Under the pieces are notes generated by a model. It worked only from the letters and a program-made list of their open reading frames with translations, made no database searches and was not told the DNA's origin. A stretch of 64,000 bases of DNA from Streptomyces griseoloalbus (lineage in GTDB: Bacteria > Actinomycetota > Actinomycetes > Streptomycetales > Streptomycetaceae), in NCBI GenBank assembly GCA_014650015.1, contig BMUD01000005.1:1-64000 (forward strand), given 5' to 3'. Of the stretch, positions 25,467-36,457 are shown in pieces. The number at the start of each line of letters is the position of its first letter. The stretch's first letter is position 1. A program made the position numbers and the translations under genes.

Positions 25467-28400
25467 TCACGCCTTCGGTCCCACCGCCACGCCCATCACC
25501 TCGCGGGCGTGGCGGCCGGGGACCAGGCCCAGGCGCCAGGCCTGCCAGCCCGCCTCGAGGCTCGCCCCCCGCTCCAGCAGGAGCTGGTACGCCTCCACGC
25601 AGTCGTTCAGCTTCCCGTCGCGGGAGGCGTGGCCGGCGCGGCCCAGCTGCGACAGTTCCTCCTGGGCCACCGCCGTGCCGACCTCCGTGCCGCCCGGTGC
25701 CGCGTACGGCAGCAGCGTGCAGCGCAGGAAGCGCGCCCAGTCCTCGCCGCGCCGGTCGCCGTACGACACGAACAGGGCCACGGCTTCGTCGCACAGGGCG
25801 AGCGCCTGCTGCGTACGGGCGTTGCCCGCGTCGACGACCGCCAGCTCCAGGCAGGTCCACGCCTCGCCGTGGGCCACCCCGATGCGCTGGAAGTCGGCGC
25901 GCGCGTCCACCAGCAGCTGGCGGGCGAAGCCCGAGTTGCGCAGCGACCCCGTTTGGGCGGCCCGCTGGTCCCGGGTCACCCGCGCCGAGTGGTGCCGGGC
26001 GCACGCCAGACCGTAGACGTCCCGCATCCGGGAGAACATCGTGCGGGCGCGTTCCAGCTCACGCACCGCACGGTCCAGGTCCCCGGTCTCCTCCAGCGCC
26101 TGGCCCAGGTAGTACAGCGTCCACGCCTCGCCGCGCGCGTCCTCGTTGTCCCGGTGCCGGGCGGCGGCCCGGCTCAGGTCCTCCACCGCCGGTGAGGCGT
26201 CGCCGTCCACCAGCCGGGCCCGCGCCAGCTCGGTCAGCGCCCAGGCCTCCCCACGGGCGTCGCGGGTACGGCCGTACAGGTCCAGCGCCGTACGCAGCTC
26301 GGCCTCGGCGCGCGGGACGTCCCCCATCCGCAGGTTCAGCTGCCCCAGCTGGAAGTGCGCCCACGCCTGCCCGTGCACGGACTCGCCCGCGCGGTGCAGC
26401 ACCAGCGACTCGGTCAGCAGGTCCAGCGCCTCGGACAGCCGGGCGCGGTCGCGCTCCACCGCCGCCAGCGCGTGCATCGTCCAGGCGCGGTCCGTGGCCA
26501 GCTCCGGCACGGCCTGCAGTTCCATCGCCTCCCGCAGCTTCGCCGACGCCTCCGTCAGGTTGCCCTGGTGGTGCAGGGTGATGCCGAGCGAGGTCAGCGC
26601 CCGGGCCGCACCCGCGTCGTGGTGTGCCTCCCGGTACAGGTCCACCACCGACGTCAGCGTCGTCCGCGCCTTGTCCAGCTCACCCAGCTGCCGTGCCGCG
26701 ATACCCGTGCGCCACTGCACCGAGCGGACCAGCAGCCCCTCGTCCACGGCCTGCGCCAGCTCGTTGATCTCCCCGAGCCGGTACAGGTCGCCGCGCAGCA
26801 GGCAGTAGTCGCACAGCGCGCCCAGCAGATTCAGCACCGCCCTGCGGTCCACGCCCTCCGCGTGCCGCAGCGCCGCCGTGATGAAGCTCGACTCGTCGTC
26901 CAGCCAGCGCAGCGCCTCGTCCAGCGAGGTGAACCCGTACGGGCCGAAGCGGTCCGAGCGGGTCGACATGTTGCCGTCGACCAGGCGCAGCACCGAGTCG
27001 GCCAGTTCGGCGTAGTTCACGATCAGCCGTTCCTGCGCCGCCGTGCGCTCGGCGGGGTCCTCCTCGTCGAGGAGGCGGGCCAGGGCGAAGGCACGGACGA
27101 GGTCGTGCAGCCGGTAGCGGCTGTGCCGTACGCGGTCGATCAGGCCGGCGCGGGACAGTGCCTCCAGGTGCCGGGTCGCCTCCGCCTCGTCGGTGGCCAG
27201 GAGCGCCGCGGCGGCCGCGGCGCCCATCGAGGCCCGTCCGGCCAGCGCCAGGCGGCGCAGCAGCCGCCGTCCGGTCTCCGGCTGATCGGTGTAGCGCAGC
27301 CACAGGGCGCGCTCGACCGGCTCGACGGGCCCGTAGGCGCCCAGGTCCGTGGCGAGGGCGAGCGGCGAGCGCGGGCCGAGGGCCGCGCCGGCGATCCGCA
27401 GCGCCAGCGGCAGGCCGCCGCACAGCTCCCGCACCCGCTCGGCGGAGTCGGCGTCGTACGGCCCCGAGGGGTCCTGCGCCGCGGCCGCCAGGAGTTCCTC
27501 CGCGCCCGCCGGGTCCAGCGGCTCCACCGGCAGCTGGTGCACCCGGGCCGGCAGGTCGTCGGGCAGGCCGAGCGGTGCGCGGGCGGTGACCAGGACCAGG
27601 CTGTCGGACCGCTCGGGTATCAGCGTGCGGACCTGCTGCGGATCGGAGGCGTCGTCCAGGACGACCGTGACCGGCATCCCGGTCACATGCTGGTGGTACA
27701 GCTCGCTCAGCCGCTTGACCTGCTGGTCCGGGGAGGAACGCTCCCGGAACAGCAACTGCTCGCGGGGCGCCCCGAGCCGGTTCAGCAGGTGCAGCAGCGC
27801 GTCCCGGGTGGACAGCGGAGGCTCGCCGGGGCTGTCGCCGCGCAGATCGACGACGCAGGCCCCGCGGAAGTAGTCCTTCAGGTCGTGCGTGGCGCGCACC
27901 GCGAGCGTCGTACGGCCGCTGCCGGACGGCCCGTGCAGCACCACCACCGTCGGCTGGGTCTCCGCGGTCGCGCGGGCCGCCTGCACCCACTGCCGGATCC
28001 GCGCCATCTCCCGCCGCCGGCCCGCGAACGGCCCCAGCGGTTCGGGCAGTTGCCCGAACGACTGCTCCAGCACACTGCGCCCGCGCGCCGCCGCGCTCTT
28101 GTCCGCGCCGCGCAGCCGCGGCCCGGCCTGCTTCGGCCCCGTGGACGCGACCAGCACCCGCTGCTGGTCCAGGAACGGGCGGATCCCCCGCACCTCCAGT
28201 GCCGTCAGCCACTGCAACCGCAACTGCTCCGGGCCGCCCGGCTGGCTCACCGCGCCGGCCCGGTGGTGGGCGGCGGGCACATGCGCGCCGGCCACCTTCA
28301 CCACGGTCGCCGCGGCACCGACGACGCCGACGGTCACGCCCGCGCCCAGCGCCGTCCCGGTGCCCGTCCCGAGGGCCATGTCGGCGACCACGGCCGCGAC

Positions 28401-28667
28401 CCCCGCCACCCCGGCCACCAGCAGCGGCGTCCCGGCGCCCTCCCGGGCGTAGCGCTGCCGGAAGGTGAGCTGCCCGGCCTCCGCCTCGTCCAGGGCGCGC
28501 GTGTACGCCTCGTACTCCTCGGCGGCCGTCGCCGCCATCGCGTCCAGCGCCCCGCGCGCCCGCGCCAGCAGTACCTTTCCGTCCGTACGCCCGCCCGACC
28601 GGCGCACTTCCTCCTCCACGGCGCGCGCCAACAGCCGTTCGGCATCCGCCCGATGACCGTCCCGCAT
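25467..28667 (-). CDS. STAND-type ATPase with NB-ARC and TPR domains
   Basis: A 1066-aa signalling ATPase of unknown role. Residues 1-75 are helical. A hydrophobic Gly/Ala/Val hairpin at about 80-125 may enter the membrane. A P-loop ATPase of NB-ARC type begins at about residue 210, with Walker [13 protein letters not shown] near residue 250 and Walker [11 protein letters not shown] near 335. A winged-helix region continues to about 590 ([19 protein letters not shown]). A C-terminal array of about eight or more TPR helices (about 640-1000; [40 protein letters not shown]) would bind a partner. The ATG has GGAGGGGG 8 bases upstream. STAND proteins act as ligand-gated switches; some are antiphage sensors and others regulators. 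No effector domain is recognised here. Confidence 0.85.
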   Translation of the reverse strand: MRDGHRADAERLLARAVEEEVRRSGGRTDGKVLLARARGALDAMAATAAEEYEAYTRALDEAEAGQLTFRQRYAREGAGTPLLVAGVAGVAAVVADMALGTGTGTALGAGVTVGVVGAAATVVKVAGAHVPAAHHRAGAVSQPGGPEQLRLQWLTALEVRGIRPFLDQQRVLVASTGPKQAGPRLRGADKSAAARGRSVLEQSFGQLPEPLGPFAGRRREMARIRQWVQAARATAETQPTVVVLHGPSGSGRTTLAVRATHDLKDYFRGACVVDLRGDSPGEPPLSTRDALLHLLNRLGAPREQLLFRERSSPDQQVKRLSELYHQHVTGMPVTVVLDDASDPQQVRTLIPERSDSLVLVTARAPLGLPDDLPARVHQLPVEPLDPAGAEELLAAAAQDPSGPYDADSAERVRELCGGLPLALRIAGAALGPRSPLALATDLGAYGPVEPVERALWLRYTDQPETGRRLLRRLALAGRASMGAAAAAALLATDEAEATRHLEALSRAGLIDRVRHSRYRLHDLVRAFALARLLDEEDPAERTAAQERLIVNYAELADSVLRLVDGNMSTRSDRFGPYGFTSLDEALRWLDDESSFITAALRHAEGVDRRAVLNLLGALCDYCLLRGDLYRLGEINELAQAVDEGLLVRSVQWRTGIAARQLGELDKARTTLTSVVDLYREAHHDAGAARALTSLGITLHHQGNLTEASAKLREAMELQAVPELATDRAWTMHALAAVERDRARLSEALDLLTESLVLHRAGESVHGQAWAHFQLGQLNLRMGDVPRAEAELRTALDLYGRTRDARGEAWALTELARARLVDGDASPAVEDLSRAAARHRDNEDARGEAWTLYYLGQALEETGDLDRAVRELERARTMFSRMRDVYGLACARHHSARVTRDQRAAQTGSLRNSGFARQLLVDARADFQRIGVAHGEAWTCLELAVVDAGNARTQQALALCDEAVALFVSYGDRRGEDWARFLRCTLLPYAAPGGTEVGTAVAQEELSQLGRAGHASRDGKLNDCVEAYQLLLERGASLEAGWQAWRLGLVPGRHAREVMGVAVGPKA

Positions 28668-28744
28668 GTCACGTCCCCCTCCGGCGGCAACTCCCTTGGC
28701 TACGAGTGTGCTGCGGACGGGGCGTCAGCGCGAGGGGGCCACGA

Positions 28745-28888
28745 TCACCGGTTGCGGTCCGGTGACGAAGGAAGCGGGTGGCGCGCGCCGGCGCGAGCCG
28801 GGGTCAGGAGCGGGCCGCAGCCGGTCAGCGGCGGGGTGCGCAGCGCGACGACCGCCCGCCGCCACGCCTGCGTCACCGCCATCGCCAT
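28745..28888 (-). CDS. possible small protein, 47 aa
   Basis: A short reverse ORF beginning [19 protein letters not shown] and ending with TGA at 28745. It lies inside the 369-base divergent region between the STAND and DUF255 genes. Its codon bias is acceptable, but there is no good ribosome site, so it may be chance. The rest of this interval holds the hairpin below and, I assume, the two promoters. Confidence 0.25.
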   Translation of the reverse strand: MAMAVTQAWRRAVVALRTPPLTGCGPLLTPARAGARHPLPSSPDRNR

Positions 28889-28906
28889 CGCTTCAGGCCC
28901 GCGGAC

Positions 28907-28950
28907 GGCCCGCGGACGGCACGCGGCCGGCCGCGCGCCGTCCGCGGGCC
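28907..28950. repeat. inverted repeat with duplicated left arm
   Basis: A perfect 14-bp inverted repeat (GGCCCGCGGACGGC at 28907-28920, its complement at 28937-28950). The left arm also occurs immediately upstream (28897-28910), giving two competing hairpins. It sits about 90 bases before the DUF255 gene start. Confidence 0.6.
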
Positions 28951-29036
28951 CCCGATCGGCGCAACCGCCCCCGGACCCGCGGGCGCGGCCCCGGGCGTGG
29001 CCCGACGGCTGTCCACGGGTCGGGCAGGATGGAGGT

Positions 29037-31070
<2,034 letters not shown>

Positions 31071-31141
31071 GCCGGTCGCCCCACCAGGGCGTTCGGCGCC
31101 GGGACGAGGCCCGCGACGGCGTCGCCCGGGGCACGGGGGCG

Positions 31142-31465
31142 TCAGGCGCCGCTGAGGATCAGCGCGGCCGTGGTGAGCATGGCGAGCCACTGCGCGGCCA
31201 CGGCCGCGGACCGGGCGGGCAGCCACCGGGTCCGTGGCCAGACCGCGGCGAGCAGCCCGGCCGCGAGGGCGGTCAGGAAGAAGCCCTGGACGACCCCGTC
31301 GGGGACCCCGGAGCACTGCTCGCCGTAGGTCAGGCACCGGCTGCCCCGCTCGCCGGCGAGCACGGCGAGCCAGGCGAGGGCGACGGTGGGCAGCAGCAGA
31401 ACCAGTCCGGCGACGGACCATCCGGTCAACTGCCGGGCGGCGGCCGGCTGCGGTGTGCTGTTCAT
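31142..31465 (-). CDS. small integral membrane protein
   Basis: A 107-aa protein with three hydrophobic segments at about residues 17-38, 58-75 and 86-104. A loop with two cysteines (SRCLTYGEQCSG) probably faces outward and is disulphide-bonded. It starts at ATG (MNSTPQPAAARQLTGW) and ends 48 bases before the next reverse-strand gene region. No family name recognised. Confidence 0.68.
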   Translation of the reverse strand: MNSTPQPAAARQLTGWSVAGLVLLLPTVALAWLAVLAGERGSRCLTYGEQCSGVPDGVVQGFFLTALAAGLLAAVWPRTRWLPARSAAVAAQWLAMLTTAALILSGA

Positions 31466-31512
31466 GGCCCCATCCCACCGCGCCCACGGGCCCCGCGGCA
31501 CCGGCCCGGTAC

Positions 31513-32244
31513 TCAGTCCTCCTGGGTACCCCGGCTCAGGGCCCGCTCCACGATCGCCACCAGCTGTTCGTGGTGTGCGCCCTTCCAGTACGCCCGGCCG
31601 CACGCGCCGCACTGCGCGAACACGTCGTAGGTGCGGTGGGTGCCGCCCTTCAGCTGGTCGGCGACCTCGTCCTTGGTGGCCCGGCGCAGCAGGCCGTTGC
31701 AGGCGGTGCAGCGGGTCCACGGCCGCAGCTCGGGCTGGAACCGGTCCAGTACGTAGGGGAGCTGCTCCTCGGGGCGGGTGCTGTAGACGAACGCGCCCGC
31801 CCACAGCTCCCGGCGCCGCAGCAGGCCGCGGTCGCGGCTGAGCATGACCCGCTGCTCGGCCGCCGAGCGGGCGGCCAGCGCAGGGTCGCCGATGTCCGTC
31901 GACTCGTACGCCGTGTCCACGCCCAGCAGCCGCAGCCGGCGCGCCAGCGTGCCGAGGTGCACGTCGAGCAGGAAGCGCAGGGGGGCGCCCGGCACCCGCT
32001 GGGGGTGTTCGACGGTGCGTACGGTCACCGACTCGCCGGCGGCCGGGACGTGTCCGGCGGGCACCTCGCGGCCGTCCACGAGCAGCGCGCCGACCTCGGT
32101 CAGCGGGACTCCGAGGGACTCGACGACATGGCCGAGGGTGGAGACACCGTCGGTGGCGGCCTTCGTGGCGCCCGTGGGCCGGGCCTGAGGGACGAAGAGC
32201 AGCAGCTCCGGATCGAACGCGATGTGGATGTCGGGACCGTTCAC
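31513..32244 (-). CDS. Mut7-C RNase-domain protein with ubiquitin-like N-terminus
   Basis: About 243 aa. The N-terminal 85 residues are a beta-grasp (ubiquitin/MoaD-like) domain ending near VTVRTVEHP. It is followed by the Mut7-C domain, a PIN-type nuclease fold with acidic residues in FLLDVHLGTLARRLRLLGVD and MLSRDRGLL. A zinc ribbon follows, with CTACNGLL and CGACGRAYWKG. The fusion is common in bacteria and is presumed to act on RNA. Start choice is uncertain: GTG 32244 (VNGPDIHIAFDP) matches the domain edge, while a GTG/ATG further upstream to 32292 would add residues of low complexity. Confidence 0.82.
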   Translation of the reverse strand: MNGPDIHIAFDPELLLFVPQARPTGATKAATDGVSTLGHVVESLGVPLTEVGALLVDGREVPAGHVPAAGESVTVRTVEHPQRVPGAPLRFLLDVHLGTLARRLRLLGVDTAYESTDIGDPALAARSAAEQRVMLSRDRGLLRRRELWAGAFVYSTRPEEQLPYVLDRFQPELRPWTRCTACNGLLRRATKDEVADQLKGGTHRTYDVFAQCGACGRAYWKGAHHEQLVAIVERALSRGTQED

Positions 32245-32337
32245 CCGGCCAAGGATGTCATGCCCCGGTCCGCCACCTCGGGGTTCGCGCACCGGGCCGC
32301 GGGAGCCACCGCCGCGCTTCGTGGCGGAGTCGGCGGC

Positions 32338-32994
32338 TCAGGGGGTGCGGTCCGCCGGACGTGGGGCCTCCGGGGCGGGCAGGCCGTGCTCGCACACGTC
32401 GAGGGTCCGGTCGACGAGGCGGGCGAGGTCGTCGGTGTGGCCGTGTTCCGCCCAGTACGTCGCGGCCTCCAGCAGTCCGCACAGCAGGGACGTCGTGCAG
32501 ACCCGCACCTCCAGGCCGTCCGGGTCGAGCCCGGTGCGCGCGGCGATCGCCTCGGCGAGCAGGCGGCCGGTGGCCGACACGCTCTCCAGCATCCGGGACC
32601 GCACCGCGGGGACCTCGCGCAGCAGTCGCGCCCGCAGCAGCGTCGTCTCCGGCTGCTCGGCCATCGCGAGGCCGACGGCCCGGCGCAGCACGTACCGGAC
32701 CGACGCGGGCCAGGGTTCGTCGGCGGGCCGCTCGGCGAGTGCCGAGCGCAGCGGCCGGTCGTACTCGTCCGTGAGGACGATGTCCTCCTTGGCCGGGAAG
32801 TACCGGCAGACGGTCGACGGCGACACCTCGGCGCGCTCGGCGATCCGCTCGATCGTCGTGGCGTCGTACCCCCGCTCCCCGATCAGTGCGAAGGCCGCCT
32901 CGCGGATCGCCTCACGGGTCTTGGTCTTCTTCCGCTCACGCAGCCCCGGGCGGGCCGGGTCGGCGGGAGCGTGGGGGGAGCGTGTGGCCTTCAT
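32338..32994 (-). CDS. TetR-family transcriptional regulator
   Basis: A 218-aa repressor-type protein. The N-terminal helix-turn-helix at about residues 25-70 reads REAIREAAFALIGERGYDAT and ERAEVSPSTVCRYFPAKED. The rest is the helical ligand and dimer domain. The ATG at 32994 sits two bases from a perfect 15-bp palindrome (32996-33029), which is an obvious candidate autoregulatory operator; a start at 33003 would place the palindrome inside the gene. It follows the PAQR membrane protein gene on the same strand. Confidence 0.88.
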   Translation of the reverse strand: MKATRSPHAPADPARPGLRERKKTKTREAIREAAFALIGERGYDATTIERIAERAEVSPSTVCRYFPAKEDIVLTDEYDRPLRSALAERPADEPWPASVRYVLRRAVGLAMAEQPETTLLRARLLREVPAVRSRMLESVSATGRLLAEAIAARTGLDPDGLEVRVCTTSLLCGLLEAATYWAEHGHTDDLARLVDRTLDVCEHGLPAPEAPRPADRTP

Positions 32995-32995
32995 G

Positions 32996-33029
32996 CCGGT
33001 CATTGTCGGCCACGGCCGACAATGACCGG
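32996..33029. promoter_or_regulatory. perfect 15-bp palindrome at the TetR start
   Basis: Arms CCGGTCATTGTCGGC and its exact complement are separated by CACG. The site lies between the PAQR gene stop and the TetR start and nearly touches the TetR ATG. Its AT-containing core (CATTGTCGG) argues for a protein-binding site, though an RNA hairpin could also end the upstream transcript. Confidence 0.65.
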
Positions 33030-33050
33030 CCGCTGCGCGTGAACCGGCCG

Positions 33051-33764
33051 TCACGCGTGCTGGTACGCCACCAGGGAGATGCCGACGTAGTGCGCGATGA
33101 AGGCGGCCAGAGTGAAGGAGTGGAAGACCTCGTGGAAGCCGAACCAGCGCGGTGACGGGTTGGGCTTCTTGATGCCGTAGATCACCCCGCCCGCGCTGTA
33201 GAGCAGACCGCCCACGACCACCAGGACGAGGACGGTGACGCCGCCGGTGCGCAGGAAGTCGGGGAGGAAGAAGACCGCCGCCCAGCCCATCGCGATGTAG
33301 CAGGGGGTGTACAGCCAGCGGGGGGCGCCGACCCAGAAGACCCGGAAGACGATGCCGGCGGCCGCCGCCGCCCAGATGCCCCACAGCAGCCAGCGGCCCT
33401 TGGAGTCCGGCAGCAGCAGGATCGTCAGCGGGGTGTAGGTGCCCGCGATGATCAGGAAGATGTTGGCGTGGTCGAGGCGGCGCAGCACCCCGTCCATGCG
33501 GGGGCTCCAGTCGCCCCGGTGGTACAGCGCGCTCACGCCGAACAGCAGGCAGGCCGTGAAGGCGTAGATCCCGCAGGCCAGGCGCCCCCGGGCCGAGTCG
33601 GCGGAGGCGGTCAGCGCCAGTCCGGCGATCAGGGCGGCGGGGAACATCCCGAGATGCAGCCAGCCGCGGAGCTTGGGCTTGACCGGGTGCGGCAGGGAGG
33701 TCGCGACCGGGCCGCGGCCGTCGGCCGGCGGGTCCGTGGGCGCGTCGGGGGCGAACGCAGTCAT
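33051..33764 (-). CDS. PAQR/hemolysin III family membrane protein
   Basis: A 237-aa protein with seven predicted membrane helices from about residue 35. PAQR motifs are visible: SALYHRGDWSP, RLDHANIFLIIAGTYTP and the C-terminal FGFHEVFHSFTLAAFIAHY, whose His residues with the earlier His and Asp form the metal site. Bacterial members (TrhA) affect membrane lipid energetics and fluidity; cytolysis is not implied. A palindromic site lies 15 bases upstream of the start and the TetR gene follows, suggesting a regulated pair. Confidence 0.9.
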   Translation of the reverse strand: MTAFAPDAPTDPPADGRGPVATSLPHPVKPKLRGWLHLGMFPAALIAGLALTASADSARGRLACGIYAFTACLLFGVSALYHRGDWSPRMDGVLRRLDHANIFLIIAGTYTPLTILLLPDSKGRWLLWGIWAAAAAGIVFRVFWVGAPRWLYTPCYIAMGWAAVFFLPDFLRTGGVTVLVLVVVGGLLYSAGGVIYGIKKPNPSPRWFGFHEVFHSFTLAAFIAHYVGISLVAYQHA

Positions 33765-33778
33765 ATCTCAATCGTACC

Positions 33779-33790
33779 TACGGAACCGTA
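33779..33790. promoter_or_regulatory. TACGG-AA-CCGTA palindrome upstream of the PAQR gene
   Basis: The short palindrome is followed by another TTACGG word, giving several half-sites in 25 bases immediately before the start codon. This pattern is typical of TetR-family operators in lipid genes. The remaining bases to the pckA start (about 310) contain no gene; they should hold the pckA promoter and its ribosome site TAGGAG. Confidence 0.5.
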
Positions 33791-34102
33791 AGTTACGGAT
33801 CGGGCCGACGCATTGGCTCCGCGAAGTGGCCATCATCTCACGCCTGTTTCCCCGGCGCACCGCCGGATCGTCACACAAAGAAACCGCAAGGTATACGCAA
33901 CGTGCGCGTAAAGCGCCGCGAGAAACCGTGGCCATCGTCACGCCGCTCACTTGTGCGCCCCACTGGACAGATGGGCACTCTCGTCGGATGATCAAATGAG
34001 TGCGGTCGGCACCGGATGAGCGCCAGAGACCTCACCGTGAAGCATCCGGGTCGCAGCCCCCACGGGGCCTCTCAACAAAAAACCCCTCATTTAGGAGCAA
34101 TC

Positions 34103-35977
34103 GTGGCGCGCGACATCGCGGCTCCCAGCGTCCCCACCACCCACCAGGGACTGATCTCCTGGGTCAACGAGATCGCAGACCTGACGCAGCCGGACCAAGT
34201 GGTCTGGTGCGACGGCTCAGAGGCCGAGTACGAGCGCCTGTGCGAGGAGCTCGTCGCCAAGGGCACCTTCCGCAAGCTCGACCCGATCAAGCGTCCGAAC
34301 TCCTACTACGCCGCGTCCGACCCCACCGACGTCGCCCGCGTCGAGGACCGGACCTTCATCTGCTCCGAGAAGGAGGAGGACGCCGGCCCCACCAACCACT
34401 GGAAGGCCCCCGCGGAGATGCGGGACATCTTCCAGGGCGAGAAAGGCGTCTTCCGCGGCTCGATGAAGGGCCGCACCCTGTACGTGGTGCCCTTCTGCAT
34501 GGGCCCCCTCGGCTCGCCGCTGTCCGCCATCGGCGTCGAGATCACCGACTCGGCGTACGTCGCCGTCTCCATGCGCACGATGACCCGCATGGGTCGGCCG
34601 GTCCTGGACGAGCTGGGCGACGACGGCTTCTTCGTCAAGGCCGTGCACTCGGTCGGCGCCCCGCTGGAGCCCGGCCAGCAGGACGTCCCCTGGCCCTGCA
34701 ATGGGACGAAGTACATCTCCCACTTCCCCGAGGACCGCGAGATCTGGTCCTACGGCTCCGGCTACGGCGGCAACGCCCTGCTCGGCAAGAAGTGCTACGC
34801 CCTGCGCATCGCCTCCGTCATGGCCCGCGACGAGGGCTGGCTCGCCGAGCACATGCTGATCCTCAAGCTGACCCCGCCGCAGAATGATCCTGCGGCCCGC
34901 AGGGCCTCGTTCGAGGGTGGTGGTGGGCGACGGGAAGACGGGTCCAAGTACGTCGCCGCCGCCTTCCCGTCGGCCTGCGGCAAGACCAACCTCGCCATGC
35001 TGGAGCCCACGATCTCCGGCTGGACGGTCGAGACGATCGGCGACGACATCGCCTGGATGCGCTTCGGCGAGGACGGCCGCCTGTACGCCATCAACCCCGA
35101 GGCCGGCTTCTTCGGCGTCGCCCCCGGTACCGGCGAGCACACCAACGCCAACGCCATGAAGACGCTGTGGGGCAACTCGGTCTTCACGAACGTGGCGCTG
35201 ACGGACGACGGCGACGTCTGGTGGGAGGGCATGACCGAGGAGACCCCGGCCCACCTGACGGACTGGAAGGGCAACGACTGGACCCCCGAGTCCGGCACGC
35301 CCGCCGCCCACCCCAACGCCCGCTTCACCACCCCCGCCGCGCAGTGCCCGATCATCGCGCCCGAGTGGGAGGACCCCAAGGGCGTGCCGATCTCCGCGAT
35401 CCTCTTCGGCGGGCGCCGCGCCAGCGCCGTACCGCTGGTGACGGAGTCCTTCGACTGGAACCACGGCGTCTTCCTCGGCGCCAACGTGGCCTCCGAGAAG
35501 ACCGCCGCCGCCGAGGGCAAGGTCGGTGAGCTGCGCCGCGACCCGTTCGCCATGCTGCCGTTCTGCGGCTACAACATGGGCGACTACATGGCGCACTGGA
35601 TCGACGTGGCCAAGGACAAGGACCAGTCCAAGCTGCCGAAGATCTACTACGTCAACTGGTTCCGCAAGAACGACGAGGGCGCGTTCGTCTGGCCCGGCTT
35701 CGGCGAGAACAGCCGCGTTTTGAAGTGGATCGTGGAGCGCCTGGAGGGCAGGGCGGAAGGCGTCGAGACCCCCATCGGCGTACTCCCGGCCAAGGGCGCG
35801 CTGGACACCGACGGCCTGGACCTCTCCGAAGCCGACCTGGACTTCCTGCTCAGCGTCGACAAGGACGTGTGGCGCGAGGAGGCCGCCCTGATCCCCGAGC
35901 ACCTCGACACCTTCGGCGACCACACGCCCAAGGAGCTGTGGGACCAGTACCACGCGCTGGTGAGGCGCCTGGGCTGA
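34103..35977 (+). CDS. pckA: phosphoenolpyruvate carboxykinase (GTP), with an in-frame insertion
   Basis: Converts oxaloacetate plus GTP to PEP and CO2 for gluconeogenesis. The protein is 624 aa against a usual 605-612. The GTP-type signatures are present: [20 protein letters not shown], the P-loop FPSACGKTN (K294), and the second metal/guanine region [14 protein letters not shown]. The GTG start has AGGAG 6 bases upstream. Between LTPPQ and [12 protein letters not shown] there are about 20 residues, 261-281 (beginning [20 protein letters not shown]), not found in family members I know. They account for the extra length and lie just before the P-loop strand. The rest of the enzyme looks intact. 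Confidence 0.95.
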   Translation: MARDIAAPSVPTTHQGLISWVNEIADLTQPDQVVWCDGSEAEYERLCEELVAKGTFRKLDPIKRPNSYYAASDPTDVARVEDRTFICSEKEEDAGPTNHWKAPAEMRDIFQGEKGVFRGSMKGRTLYVVPFCMGPLGSPLSAIGVEITDSAYVAVSMRTMTRMGRPVLDELGDDGFFVKAVHSVGAPLEPGQQDVPWPCNGTKYISHFPEDREIWSYGSGYGGNALLGKKCYALRIASVMARDEGWLAEHMLILKLTPPQNDPAARRASFEGGGGRREDGSKYVAAAFPSACGKTNLAMLEPTISGWTVETIGDDIAWMRFGEDGRLYAINPEAGFFGVAPGTGEHTNANAMKTLWGNSVFTNVALTDDGDVWWEGMTEETPAHLTDWKGNDWTPESGTPAAHPNARFTTPAAQCPIIAPEWEDPKGVPISAILFGGRRASAVPLVTESFDWNHGVFLGANVASEKTAAAEGKVGELRRDPFAMLPFCGYNMGDYMAHWIDVAKDKDQSKLPKIYYVNWFRKNDEGAFVWPGFGENSRVLKWIVERLEGRAEGVETPIGVLPAKGALDTDGLDLSEADLDFLLSVDKDVWREEAALIPEHLDTFGDHTPKELWDQYHALVRRLG

Positions 35978-36457
35978 CGCCCGCACAGACCCCGCGGCCG
36001 GTTGGGACAGGGATGCCCTGACCAGCGATCGTCACGGCCGGCCGCGGAACACACCGGCGGGGCCCGCACAACGGCGTGCGGGTGTGGGCCCGTCGCCGCT
36101 CTCCGTCCGCCCCGACGGGTACCGCGGTGACGGGACCCGGCCCGCCTTCCCCGGCTCGGCCCGCCTCCGCGGGCTTTCACGAACGGGCCAGTGGGTGACC
36201 GAGCGCTTCAGCCGGCCGATCGAGCCGACTGGAGCGCTCGGCCTTTGCCGGCGTCCCGGCCGTCCCCCTCGGCGCCAGACGAGGTGAAGGTGCGGTGCCC
36301 GACCGGTGCCGGAATGCAGTGGACCGAATCGGTCCGGGCGGTGATGCCCGAAGTGCCCCGCGGTGGGCGCTCTCTGAGGTCGCCCCGCTTGGGGTAATCG
36401 AACGCACAGTATGACTAATATGCGCGCGGCATCATGTGTGATTGAAAGCGTCCGGTT
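35978..36457. other. 480-base intergenic region between pckA and the conservon
   Basis: No gene is supported here. A long-loop inverted repeat (CCGCGGCCGG at 35992-36001 with its complement at 36038-36047) may terminate pckA. The last 60 bases before the kinase gene are AT-richer (AGTATGACTAATATG near 36408-36422) and are the best place for the conservon promoter. Confidence 0.45.

Noticed and set aside
23938-26004. Reverse ORF of 688 codons across mca and the tandem repeats
   Set aside because: Stays open because the 54-bp repeat keeps frame and mca is high GC; no start or domain.
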